From: Candidatus Harrysmithiimonas galli
Lineage (GTDB): Bacteria > Bacillota > Bacilli > CAJFEE01
NCBI GenBank assembly: GCA_904373265.1
Contig: CAJFEE010000022.1
Coordinates: forward strand, 1-44,406
Direction: 5' to 3'
Length of the DNA stretch: 44,406 bases
Under the pieces are notes generated by a model. The model searched no databases. It was not told where the DNA came from and was given only the letters and a program-made list of their open reading frames with translations. The position numbers were made by a program, and so were the translations under genes. Positions 19,142 through 28,059 of the stretch are shown in pieces; the first letter of the stretch is position 1, and the number at the start of each line of letters is the position of its first letter.

Positions 19142-19644
19142 ACAAAAGAAACGCGATTTTTCCGATTGCAACATAAATAAAAGAAACCAAAGGATGAACC
19201 TGATCTTAAGGAAGAATAGAAAATCAAGATTTCTATGTTTGATTTCAAATAGAAACACTATAAAATTAAAATGATAGATAACTCATACTTTTGTTCTTAT
19301 ATCTTAAAGCATCAGGATCTTTTTCAGCTCTTTACCTGTTTAAAATCTATATTCTTCTCCTATTATCTTTATAGAAGAAACGAAAAAATATTTCACTGAA
19401 AAACTCGAATTCAAATTTATTTTTTGTAAATATTCTGTGTAAACAAGACACTTACAAGAAAAATCAAGTAGAATGAATATCTTACAATAAGCTTACCATT
19501 CGCTCAAGGAAAGTGAGCCAAATAAAATATAAAGAAATTACTTTTGATTTTTCTCTTGGCCTCTAGTCAATTGAAATAAACGGAACTAATGGTCATAAAA
19601 TTTTTTAAACTAAAAAATCATCCATTTTTTCTCAAAGAAAAATT
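19142..19644. other. Gene-free spacer between rnhC and the sirtuin gene
   Basis: About 500 AT-rich bases between two convergent genes. I see no supported frame and no clear terminator, only short imperfect AT-rich inverted repeats around 19215-19260. Confidence 0.5.
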
Positions 19645-20382
19645 TCACAATTTTTGCATGATCTGCTCAAATGCTTTGTCAATGGAATCACGTATGACAA
19701 TATCTGCTTGTTGATCCATTGCCGTTTGTCCTTTATTCATCAGCACAATTGAATTCCCTGTAAAATAGTGAATAAAGCTGGCTGCCGGATACACAACAAG
19801 TGATGTTCCACCAATGATCAACAAATCTGCATTTTGAATCGCATCAATCGCTTTTTTCACTGTTTGGTCATCCAGTGCTTCCTCGTATAAAACAACATCT
19901 GGTTTCACAATATCACCACATTTTTCACAATATGGAATAGATTGTGTCTTTAAAATATAGGATAAGTCATAAAATGCTCTACAGCTTTGGCAATAATTCC
20001 GATGAACAGAACCATGGATCTCATAAACCTTTTGACTACCCGCCATTTGATGTAGTCCATCAATATTTTGTGTCACAACTGCTGCCAACTTTCCTCTTTT
20101 TTCCAGCTCGGCAAGTGCCTGGTGTGCCGCATTTGGCTTTGCTTTAGGAAAAAGCATCTTCTCACGGTAAAAACGATAAAATTCTTCCGTATGTTGCATA
20201 AAAAACGAATGTGATAACATTACCTCTGCTGGGTATGCCTCTTTACTTTCCGTTTGATACAAACCAGTAGATGAACGAAAATCTGGAATTCCTGATGCCG
20301 TAGAAATTCCCGCACCTCCAAAAAATACCATTCGATGGCTTGTTTGAATCATTTGAACAAGCTTTTCCAATTCAGATGTCAT
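19645..20382 (-). CDS. NAD-dependent protein deacylase (Sir2 family)
   Basis: Removes acetyl or related acyl groups from lysines using NAD+, giving nicotinamide and O-acyl-ADP-ribose. Motifs in order: FFGGAGISTASGIPDFRS (NAD site, about residues 18-35), TQNIDGLH with the catalytic His in EIHGS, two zinc Cys pairs (CQSC and CEKCG), and GGTSLVVYPA. It lacks the Tyr/Arg pair typical of desuccinylases as far as I can see. I start at MTSELEKL because GGAGGG precedes it; the longer frame begins 15 codons earlier without a ribosome site. It gives 245 residues, usual length. No obvious partner gene. Confidence 0.93.
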   Translation of the reverse strand: MTSELEKLVQMIQTSHRMVFFGGAGISTASGIPDFRSSTGLYQTESKEAYPAEVMLSHSFFMQHTEEFYRFYREKMLFPKAKPNAAHQALAELEKRGKLAAVVTQNIDGLHQMAGSQKVYEIHGSVHRNYCQSCRAFYDLSYILKTQSIPYCEKCGDIVKPDVVLYEEALDDQTVKKAIDAIQNADLLIIGGTSLVVYPAASFIHYFTGNSIVLMNKGQTAMDQQADIVIRDSIDKAFEQIMQKL

Positions 20383-20429
20383 TTGTATCCCTCCAAAATT
20401 ATTTCCTCTGTCTAGTTTACCATACACCG

Positions 20430-21025
20430 TAAGAATTCGAGGAAAATTCTTACATTATTATAGAAATTTTAAATTTATTTTTTTATTTTTTTGATAAAAT
20501 CATTATATTTTATTATTTAAACAATATAAAAATAAGAGAGAATCATATAGCCAATCCGTAAAATACTGTTCAATGAATCTTCTAAAATAATTAGAATCCA
20601 TGCAGTAGCCATCAAATTCCATTGTATATAATTTTTCTCTTCTTGATATGTGCTTGATCACAAATCATTTGATTCCTTTTCATCTTTTCAGTTCAAATTC
20701 ATTTTATTTCATTAATTTGAGGGATTTTCTCTTATAATTTTTGACAATCAACGTTACTGTTACGATTCCCAAAAATCTCACAGACACTTATACCTAAAAT
20801 ACTTTCTTAAACATTTTGTCATATCCTTAAGCTATAAAACAAGGATAAATACCCATATAACGCCAAACAGCAAACCACTGCATAAACTTTTTACATATTT
20901 AAACGTTTCATTCCATCAATAATAATGCCTCAGTAGACATCTCAAAATAACATGTGATTTCAAAGACAAGCTAAAACAATGACAGTCATTTCCTCAATGA
21001 AAACATAACAAAACAAATCCACAAC
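20430..21025. other. Gene-free AT-rich region upstream of the sirtuin gene
   Basis: About 600 bases with no frame I can support, and no tRNA or repeat recognised. The promoter of the sirtuin gene must lie near 20400-20480. Confidence 0.45.
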
Positions 21026-21028
21026 AGA

Positions 21029-21076
21029 AAAAAACGTGCTGATCATCGAATTTTTCCGATATCATAAACACGTTTA
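21029..21076 (-). terminator. Terminator of the pheST operon
   Basis: On the minus strand AAACGTG (21076-21070) pairs with CACGTTTTTTT, with an inner hairpin TCGGAAAAATTCGA. It lies about 75 bases after the pheT stop. Confidence 0.75.
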
Positions 21077-21149
21077 TTGATTCAACTTGTGGACTTTCTT
21101 TTTTCTTTATTTTAATGGATTGAAGTCTCATAAAGAAACCAAGTAACAA

Positions 21150-23567
21150 TTACCGCAAAACTGCTCCGTTTTTTTCTGCCAATGCTTGTAAAACCATATC
21201 ATGTACCTTAATTACTTCTTCTTCAGTCAATGTACGTTCTGGATCCAAATACAACAATGAATACGCCATTGACTTTTTGCCTGCACCGACGCGATCGCCC
21301 ATATAAACATCAAATAGAGCAACCGATTTTAACAGCTTACCTCCAGCTTTGACAATCGTTTCCTGAAGCTCAGCATGTGTGGTCTGCTTATCAACAACAA
21401 GCGCGATATCACGTGTCATACCTGGAAAACGTGGCATTTCTTTATAGCGAATTTTTGCCGCGGACAATGCTGTTAATTGAGTGAAATTCAATTCAAATGC
21501 ATAAGTTTCTTTAATTCCCCATGTTTTCTCCAGTTCTGGATGAATCTGTCCAATCACTCCAATTTTATTTTTGGATTCTAACACAATATCTGCACAACGT
21601 CCCGGATGAAAGCCTTCATTTTCCGCACGAACAAAATTTAAATGCTCAGAAATGCCCAACGCTTCACACAACGCTTCAATCACACCTTTTACATAGAAAA
21701 AATCTACCTTTTTTGTTTCACCTTGCCACGGATGATTTAATATATTTCCAGTCATAGCCGCTGCCAAATGATTGCTTTCAGTTGGCAACTCTTCTGGATT
21801 GGCACTTGGCAAATAAATATTCCCCATTTCATATAAAGCAACATCTTCATTTTTTCGTGCCAAATTATATCCAAGAGCATCTAACAAATGTGGAATGAGA
21901 CTTAACCGAAGCGTTTTTCTTTCCTCACTCATTGGCAACATCAATTCAATTGGCTGAACAGATTCCGAATATAAAGAAAACATCTTTGATTTCTCCTCTG
22001 ATGTCAAACCATAAGAAATTGCCTCCTGCAAACCAGATGTTTCCATCATACGCTTTGCCAACCGACGCAACTTTTGAACACGATTCAATTGTCCAATGGT
22101 TGTTTCTTCTTTTGGAAGTGTACATGGAATACGATCATAGCCATACAATCGTCCAACCTCTTCAATCAAATCCTCCTCAATCAAAATATCCCAACGACGC
22201 GTTGGCACCTCTACCGTAAACATACCATCGGTTTCTACCGTCGAAAAACCCAACCGATTAAAAATCTCTAACACTTCTTTTGTAGAAATTTCCGTTCCCA
22301 ATAAACCATTGATTTTATTTAAAGTAGTTTGAACCGTTATCGCCTTAGAATCCTTTGTTTGTACCATAGAAATACCTTCACAAACCGTTGCTCCAGCGTA
22401 TTTTTCCAACATAGCCGCCGCCATCTCAACAGCCGGAATAACGCGATTCATATCTATCCCCTTTTCAAAACGAGCACTGGCTTCACTTCTTAATCCCAAT
22501 AATTTTGAAGTATTGCGGACTGCTTGACGATCAAATACTGCACTTTCCAAAATAACAGTTGTCGTTTGTGCATCTACCTCTGAATTGGAGCCCCCCATTA
22601 CACCAGCTAATGCAACTGGCTTGGTTCCGTCTGTAATCACCAAGTCGTCTGATGTCAATGTCCGTATAATACCATCCAGTGTTTCAAGTTGCTCTTGATC
22701 TCTCGCCTGTCGAACAATAATTTCTTTTGTATTCAGTTTGTTATAATCAAAAGCATGTAAAGGTTGACCATATTCCAAAAGAATATAGTTGGTAATATCT
22801 ACAACATTATTGATTGGACGTACACCCGCTTTCATCAAGCGAGACTCAAGCCACATTGGAGAGCGACCGATTTTCACATTTGTTATCGCTTTTAGCACAT
22901 ATAATGGACTACCTACCTCTACTTTTGCTTGAATCAATTCAGTTGTGGATTTTGGACCTGCTTGATATTGTGGAACATTTAAATGAACCTTTTCATTTAA
23001 AAGTGCCGCAACTTCATATGCCACACCAATCATACTTAAACAATCTGATCGGTTTGGTGTTAAACCAAGTTCCAGTACTGCATCTTGAAAACCTAAAGCT
23101 TCCATTGCATTTTGTCCGATTTTTGTGTCAGATGGAAAATTGAAAATTCCTGCACTGTATTCTTTGGCAACAACCTTTGTTTCCATTCCAAGCTCTGCCA
23201 ATGAGCAAATCATTCCATTTGAAACTACACCACGCAACTTCGCCTTTTTAATTTTAAAATTACCTGGAAGAACTGCACCCACTTTGGCCACCGCAACCTT
23301 TTGACCCGCGGCAACATTGGCGGCACCGCAAACAATTTGTAGCGGATTTTCCTCGCCAACATCCACCATACAAATATTCAGCTTGTCTGCCTCTGGGTGC
23401 TTCTCTTTAGATAAAACATGGCCAACTACAACATTTTGAATTTCTTTGTCTAGAATTTGAACCATCTCTACTTCAATCCCACTTCTTGTAATCTTTTCAG
23501 CCAAATCCTTTGGAGAAATTCCATTTAAATCTACATATTCTGATAACCATTCATATGAAACCAACAT
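21150..23567 (-). CDS. pheT: Phenylalanyl-tRNA synthetase beta subunit
   Basis: The large subunit of the alpha2-beta2 enzyme that charges tRNA-Phe. The N-terminal EMAP-like tRNA-binding domain (about 40-155), the B3/B4 editing domain (about 210-385), the B5 DNA-binding-like domain (about 405-475), the catalytic-like core and the C-terminal FDX-ACB anticodon domain (from about 710, PRFPGMTRDIALVVD) are all visible. At 805 residues it is full length. It follows pheS by 15 bases and is controlled by the T-box ahead of pheS. Confidence 0.97.
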   Translation of the reverse strand: MLVSYEWLSEYVDLNGISPKDLAEKITRSGIEVEMVQILDKEIQNVVVGHVLSKEKHPEADKLNICMVDVGEENPLQIVCGAANVAAGQKVAVAKVGAVLPGNFKIKKAKLRGVVSNGMICSLAELGMETKVVAKEYSAGIFNFPSDTKIGQNAMEALGFQDAVLELGLTPNRSDCLSMIGVAYEVAALLNEKVHLNVPQYQAGPKSTTELIQAKVEVGSPLYVLKAITNVKIGRSPMWLESRLMKAGVRPINNVVDITNYILLEYGQPLHAFDYNKLNTKEIIVRQARDQEQLETLDGIIRTLTSDDLVITDGTKPVALAGVMGGSNSEVDAQTTTVILESAVFDRQAVRNTSKLLGLRSEASARFEKGIDMNRVIPAVEMAAAMLEKYAGATVCEGISMVQTKDSKAITVQTTLNKINGLLGTEISTKEVLEIFNRLGFSTVETDGMFTVEVPTRRWDILIEEDLIEEVGRLYGYDRIPCTLPKEETTIGQLNRVQKLRRLAKRMMETSGLQEAISYGLTSEEKSKMFSLYSESVQPIELMLPMSEERKTLRLSLIPHLLDALGYNLARKNEDVALYEMGNIYLPSANPEELPTESNHLAAAMTGNILNHPWQGETKKVDFFYVKGVIEALCEALGISEHLNFVRAENEGFHPGRCADIVLESKNKIGVIGQIHPELEKTWGIKETYAFELNFTQLTALSAAKIRYKEMPRFPGMTRDIALVVDKQTTHAELQETIVKAGGKLLKSVALFDVYMGDRVGAGKKSMAYSLLYLDPERTLTEEEVIKVHDMVLQALAEKNGAVLR

Positions 23568-23582
23568 AATTTTTCTGCCTCC

Positions 23583-24626
23583 TTAATCCATTGATGGTTT
23601 AAACTGTGATAAAAAACGAATATCATTTGTATAAAAATGACGAATATCATGAATGCCATACTTTAACATGGCAATTCGGTCTGGCCCCATTCCAAAAGCA
23701 AAACCGCTGAATTTCTTTGAATGATAACCTGCCATTTCCAATACATGTGGATGTACCATGCCGGCGCCCAAAATTTCAATCCAACCTGTATGTTTACAAG
23801 TTTTACAGCCATTACCAGCACACATCATACAAGAAATATCCATTTCAACCGACGGTTCAGTAAACGGGAAAAAACTTGGACGCAAACGAATTTCACGTTC
23901 AGGTCCGAACATTTTTTTCGCAAATACTTCAAGTGTTCCCTTCAAATCACTCATACGAATATTCTCACCAACAACAAGTCCTTCAATTTGGGTAAACTGA
24001 TGGGAATGTGTTGCATCGTCATCATCCCGACGAAATACTTTTCCTGGACAAATAATTTTAAATGACTCTTTATTTTTTTTACCAACCATGGTTCGTGCCT
24101 GAACCGGTGAAGTATGAGTCCGAAGTAAAATTTCTTCAGTAATATAAAATGAATCTTGCATATCACGTGCTGGATGTCCTTTTGGCAAATTCAGCATTTC
24201 AAAATTAAAATAATCGCTTTCCACTTCCGGACCTTCTGCAATTTCATAACCCATTCCGATAAATAAATCTTCAATCTCTTCAATCACAATGGTAAGCGGA
24301 TGTTTAGATCCCAAAAACTGTGGACGACCTGGCAAGGTAACATCAATTGCTTCGCTCGCAAGCTTTTTTTGAATTATTGCTTCCTCAATTGCTTTTGTTT
24401 TTTGCTCAATTTTTTCTTGAATTACAGTGCGCACCTCATTGGCAATCGCTCCAATTTTCGGACGCTCCTCTGCTGAAAGTGCACCCATTCCTTTTAATAC
24501 TTCTGTAATTGGACCTTTTTTGCCCAAATATGAAATACGAATTTCATTCAACTGCTTTAAATCATCGGTGATTTCATTGATTTTTGCTACAGCTTCCTGC
24601 TGCAAAGCTTGTAAACGTTCCTTCAT
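23583..24626 (-). CDS. pheS: Phenylalanyl-tRNA synthetase alpha subunit
   Basis: The catalytic class II subunit that forms phenylalanyl-adenylate. The N-terminal coiled coil (about 1-85) binds tRNA. The core has motif 2 ([22 protein letters not shown]) and motif 3 ([17 protein letters not shown]), with the phenylalanine pocket [10 protein letters not shown]. At 347 residues it is full length. The ATG is preceded by GAAGGAGA. The Phe T-box leader lies directly upstream. Confidence 0.97.
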   Translation of the reverse strand: MKERLQALQQEAVAKINEITDDLKQLNEIRISYLGKKGPITEVLKGMGALSAEERPKIGAIANEVRTVIQEKIEQKTKAIEEAIIQKKLASEAIDVTLPGRPQFLGSKHPLTIVIEEIEDLFIGMGYEIAEGPEVESDYFNFEMLNLPKGHPARDMQDSFYITEEILLRTHTSPVQARTMVGKKNKESFKIICPGKVFRRDDDDATHSHQFTQIEGLVVGENIRMSDLKGTLEVFAKKMFGPEREIRLRPSFFPFTEPSVEMDISCMMCAGNGCKTCKHTGWIEILGAGMVHPHVLEMAGYHSKKFSGFAFGMGPDRIAMLKYGIHDIRHFYTNDIRFLSQFKPSMD

Positions 24627-24649
24627 TTTCCTATCTCCTTCTTTTATAA

Positions 24650-24905
24650 AAATTCAAAATAAAAAACCTCATCCAAATATAAGGGACGAGGTTCAGTCGC
24701 GGTACCACCCTAATTGAAAACAAAAGTCTGATCAGACTACTGTTCTCCACTCTAAAAAATTTCAACAGATTTTCATCCGGCCTTTCCTTATTTCATCGTC
24801 AAATCAAAATTCAGAAAAGCAGCTCCGAAGTGAACTCAAAAGAATTTGATACAAAGATGCTTTCAGTCTTAGACATCTTCTCCCTGCGTATATCTTCTTT
24901 CTACG
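24650..24905 (-). promoter_or_regulatory. T-box riboswitch, Phe specifier (pheST leader)
   Basis: The T-box motif AGGGTGGTACCGCG is at 24711-24698 on the minus strand. It is followed by a terminator (CCTCGTCCC ... GGATGAGGTTTTTT, 24692-24661) that overlaps the antiterminator in the usual way. A TTC Phe codon in GAGTTCAC (24834-24832) sits where the specifier loop is expected. Uncharged tRNA-Phe should favour read-through into pheS. The promoter must lie inside the 3' end of the methyltransferase gene. Confidence 0.9.
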
Positions 24906-24912
24906 TCTTCAT

Positions 24913-25686
24913 CTATGCTTTTAGTTTGTTGCTTTTTAAATAATATAACAAAATTCCGGCTGCAACTGCAACATTTAATGACTCACTTTGACCCAAAATC
25001 GGCAGATAAATATTTTGCGTCGTTTGATTTAGCAAATGTTGATCGATTCCGCCACCTTCATTTCCCACAATTAACATAAATTCATTTGACGGTGCAACTT
25101 CTTGATAATGCACAGCATTTTGCAAAGCAGAGCCATATACCGGAATTCCTTTTTCTTGACAACTATGAACGCAGACCAAACCATCCACTTCCAAAATCGG
25201 GAAATGAAAAATCGCACCTTGTGTAGCGCGCACAACCTTATCATTATATACATCTACTGTTCCTTTTGTATATAAAACCGCCTGAACACCAATGGCTTCT
25301 GCTGTACGAATCAGTGTACCAAAATTCCCTGGATCTTGAACTCTGTCCACCAATAAATAAGAACAACCATTTTTCAACTCCAAATCATAGACTGGCATGG
25401 AACAAATCGCTGCAATACCCTGTGAAGTTTCAATTTGGCTCAAATATTTCATCACAACTGGCGTTACCCAGTACATCTGAGTAATCTGTTCCAGCCATTT
25501 TACTGGTACATCTGTATTTTCTACGGCAAGTAGCACATCGACGCGACTTTGATGTTTTATTGCTTCTTCGATTAAATGCTCACCCTCAATAAAAAATTGT
25601 CGATATTGCATTCGTCCCTTTTTTGTTTGAAGCTTTTTCCATTCCTTTACCTTTGGATTTTGAATGGATTCAATCCTTTTATCCAT
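24913..25686 (-). CDS. ysgA: TrmH/SpoU-type RNA 2'-O-methyltransferase
   Basis: A SPOUT-class methyltransferase that methylates a ribose 2'-OH of rRNA or tRNA from S-adenosylmethionine. The N-terminal substrate-binding domain (RIESIQNPKVKEWKKLQ, residues about 3-100) precedes the SPOUT knot with RVQDPGNFGTLIRTAEAIG (about 139-157), LIVGNEGGGID and the C-terminal SLNVAVAAGILLYY. I start at MDKRIESI (257 residues) because AAGGGGC lies upstream; eight more codons are open. It lies between sspI and pheS, as ysgA does in B. subtilis. The exact RNA target is not known from the sequence. Confidence 0.92.
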   Translation of the reverse strand: MDKRIESIQNPKVKEWKKLQTKKGRMQYRQFFIEGEHLIEEAIKHQSRVDVLLAVENTDVPVKWLEQITQMYWVTPVVMKYLSQIETSQGIAAICSMPVYDLELKNGCSYLLVDRVQDPGNFGTLIRTAEAIGVQAVLYTKGTVDVYNDKVVRATQGAIFHFPILEVDGLVCVHSCQEKGIPVYGSALQNAVHYQEVAPSNEFMLIVGNEGGGIDQHLLNQTTQNIYLPILGQSESLNVAVAAGILLYYLKSNKLKA

Positions 25687-25806
25687 AAGACTTGCCCCTT
25701 TTTTTGTCAATCTCTTTCATACTTCCAGATCGATTATATCATTTTTTGCATATTTCTCCTACATAATGGAAAAATATAATGAAACTTAGCGATAGGAGGA
25801 TAAAAA

Positions 25807-26013
25807 ATGAATATTGATATTCGAAAAGCAGTTTTACATAATATTCACAAAAACAATCAACAGCAAATCAAAGATACAATTACGGATGCAGTCGCTCGAA
25901 ATGAAGAAGTCGTTTTACCTGGACTGGGTGTATTGATGGAAGTGCTTTGGAAAGAATCAACACCAGATCAGCAACAACAAATTTTGTCCACGTTGGAAAA
26001 AGGCGTGCAATAA
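25807..26013 (+). CDS. sspI: Small acid-soluble spore protein SspI
   Basis: A 68-residue minor SASP of the SspI family, packed in the spore core. The conserved segments are RKAVLHNI near the start and EEVVLPGLGVLMEVLWK in the middle, matching B. subtilis SspI in length and order. It has TAGGAGG before the ATG and is divergent from ysgA as in B. subtilis. In that species it is a forespore sigma-G gene; here TGCATA at 25747-25752 could be the -35, but the -10 is weak. Confidence 0.93.
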   Translation: MNIDIRKAVLHNIHKNNQQQIKDTITDAVARNEEVVLPGLGVLMEVLWKESTPDQQQQILSTLEKGVQ

Positions 26014-26199
26014 CACCCCCTTGCTCGATTCCACTATAACAGAAAAGATATGGACTTTTTTGAAAAAATGATAAAATAAATACAAACATTATTTTTTCTA
26101 ATTTGGGTCAATCGGTTCTCTAGCAACCAAGCCATTGTATCTATAGCCATTTAAATTTTGCAAACCATTTTTACAAAAACAAAAGGGGAAAATACAAGA

Positions 26200-26439
26200 T
26201 TGGCTACAATAATTTTTCAAATCAACATGTTGAGTATTTTATTAGGTATTTGTATTTTATCGATTGCATTATTGATATTGACAAGCAAAGTCTTACTGAC
26301 TCTACATTCAAAACAAGCAAAATCATACCTGCCAAAAAAATTTTGCTTCAATAACATGCAAAAAAGAATGCGTAACATATATGACAAAGTCATTTCTATC
26401 AACCCTCTCATCGTTTCAAACAAGCAGATCATTTTCTAA
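26200..26439 (+). CDS. Possible small single-pass membrane protein, 79 residues
   Basis: I do not recognise this frame. From a TTG behind AAAGGGG it would encode a protein with one strong hydrophobic helix (about residues 9-33, LSILLGICILSIALLIL) and a basic C-terminal half. A good plus-strand terminator (26422-26460) overlaps the stop codon, showing that a transcript on this strand probably ends here. The start is uncertain: an ATG ten codons later (26227) is another choice. Codon content is AT-rich like the surroundings, so it may also be a remnant. Confidence 0.35.
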   Translation: MATIIFQINMLSILLGICILSIALLILTSKVLLTLHSKQAKSYLPKKFCFNNMQKRMRNIYDKVISINPLIVSNKQIIF

Positions 26440-26460
26440 AATTCTTCTGCTTGTTTTTTT
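26422..26460 (+). terminator. Strong plus-strand terminator
   Basis: CAAGCAGA pairs with TCTGCTTG, extended by AT pairs inside, followed by seven T's. It is about 400 bases after sspI, too far to be an ordinary sspI terminator, and supports a small transcript here. Confidence 0.75.
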
Positions 26461-26955
26461 ATCTTCGCTTCAAAGTCGATAACTTTGCCTCAAAAACTTA
26501 TCTTGCATCGCTTTTATTTTATATTGTAAAACTCAAACAAGATTCTTCCATCTATCTTTTTATGATCTTTACAAAATATAAACAAGATAAACTTACTTCT
26601 TAAATCAAAATAAAGCATACTCACTTTATTTCACATCATCAAGATCGTTTGATTCAAACTGCGATCATACAAAAACTTTATTAAAAAACAAATCTTGACT
26701 TAACACAAAGCTTCTCATCAAAGAAAATGCTTTTTTACTGAACAAAGCTTAGCTCAAACTCATTTTCCTAAAACTTTTGTATCGGCACAACACTTACAGA
26801 AAAGAGAAAATCCAACAAGAGCAATATTTCGCAACAAACTTATAACTTTTCCAAGAAAGATCAGACAAATATGAAGAAGCCATTTTTGATTTTTACCCTG
26901 CTTCTTTTAAACAATATAAAAATATGGTAAGTTGACACATAAAACCGTCTTACAG
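26461..26955. other. Gene-free spacer downstream of arcB
   Basis: About 500 AT-rich bases between the plus-strand terminator and the arcB stop. No supported frame. Fragments such as AAAACTTTTGT near 26780 vaguely recall the repeat family but do not align in order. Confidence 0.45.
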
Positions 26956-26963
26956 TATTTAAA

Positions 26964-27959
26964 TTACCCACCAATGGTAGCCAATATAACAGCCTTAATG
27001 GTGTGCATTCGATTTTCTGCTTCATCAAAAACAACAGACTGCTTGGATTCAAACACTTCGTTTGTAACTTCCATTTCCTGAACGCCAAATTTTTGATAAA
27101 TTTTTTGTGCAACCTCTGTATTTAAATCATGGTAAGATGGCAAACAATGCATAAAAATAGCGTCTTTGCCAGCGTTTTCCATTACCTTTGCATTCACTTG
27201 ATATGACTGTAAAAGCTTTAACCGACTTTCCCAAACTTCTTCTGGCTCGCCCATTGAAACCCAAATATCAGTATAAATCACGTCTACATCTTGAGTCGCT
27301 GCCGCCACATCTTCAGTTAAAGTCACAGTTGCCCCGCTTTCCTTTGCAATTTCCTGACATGCATCCACCAACCATTTTTCTGGAAACAACGCTTTTGGTG
27401 CACAAGCTGTAAAATGCAGACCCATTTTGGCACATGCTACCATTAAAGAATTGCCCATATTATTTCGCGCATCTCCCATATAAACAAGCTTTATACCTTT
27501 TAAACGTCCCAACTTTTCCTCAATAGTTAGCAAATCTGCAAGCATCTGTGTGGGATGAAATTCATCTGTTAATCCGTTCCAAACCGGAACACCTGCATAT
27601 TCCGCCAACTCCTCCACAATTTTTTGTGAAAAACCTCGATACTCAATCCCATCATACATTCTACCCAATACACGCGCTGTATCTGCAATGGACTCCTTTT
27701 TTCCCATTTGTGAAGCACTCGGATCCAAAAAAGTTACGCCCATTCCCAAATCTCGTCCTGCCACTTCGAATGCACATCTTGTTCTTGTTGATGTTTTTTC
27801 AAATAATAAAACAATATTTTTCCCTTTCAATGTATCGTGTGCAATTCCAGCTTGCTTTAAACTTTTCAGATTCTTTGATAAATCCAATAAATAACGAATT
27901 TCATTTGGTGTAAAATCCAAAATTTTTAAAAATGAACGCCCTCTTAAATTTACAGCCAT
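26964..27959 (-). CDS. arcB: Ornithine carbamoyltransferase, catabolic type
   Basis: Interconverts citrulline plus phosphate with ornithine plus carbamoyl phosphate. The carbamoyl-phosphate loop STRTRC (about 56-61), the ornithine-site residues in HPTQMLAD and the catalytic HCLPS are present. Residues such as [18 protein letters not shown] and [14 protein letters not shown], the start [15 protein letters not shown] and the length of 331 match the arginine-deiminase-pathway enzyme (ArcB) better than the ~310-319-residue ArgF; this is by recall, without alignment. It stands alone, with no arcA, arcC or antiporter gene next to it. GGGGGAG precedes the ATG, and two Arg-box-like sites lie upstream. 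Confidence 0.88.
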   Translation of the reverse strand: MAVNLRGRSFLKILDFTPNEIRYLLDLSKNLKSLKQAGIAHDTLKGKNIVLLFEKTSTRTRCAFEVAGRDLGMGVTFLDPSASQMGKKESIADTARVLGRMYDGIEYRGFSQKIVEELAEYAGVPVWNGLTDEFHPTQMLADLLTIEEKLGRLKGIKLVYMGDARNNMGNSLMVACAKMGLHFTACAPKALFPEKWLVDACQEIAKESGATVTLTEDVAAATQDVDVIYTDIWVSMGEPEEVWESRLKLLQSYQVNAKVMENAGKDAIFMHCLPSYHDLNTEVAQKIYQKFGVQEMEVTNEVFESKQSVVFDEAENRMHTIKAVILATIGG

Positions 27960-28008
27960 ATTGACTCCCCCAATTCTTTTTTTCTAAAAAATTTCTTCCC
28001 CTATATAA

Positions 28009-28047
28009 TTGCATATTTATACAAATAATTCAAGTTTTATTCATTTT
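28009..28047 (-). promoter_or_regulatory. Two candidate Arg boxes upstream of arcB
   Basis: On the minus strand ATGAATAAAACTTGAAT and, a few bases later, TTTGTATAAATATGCAA resemble the Bacillus ArgR/AhrC operator (CATGAATAAAAATTCAAG type). They lie 50-90 bases before the arcB ATG. TTGAAT within the first could be a -35. A match by eye only. Confidence 0.4.
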
Positions 28048-28059
28048 TTAACTGTCTAT

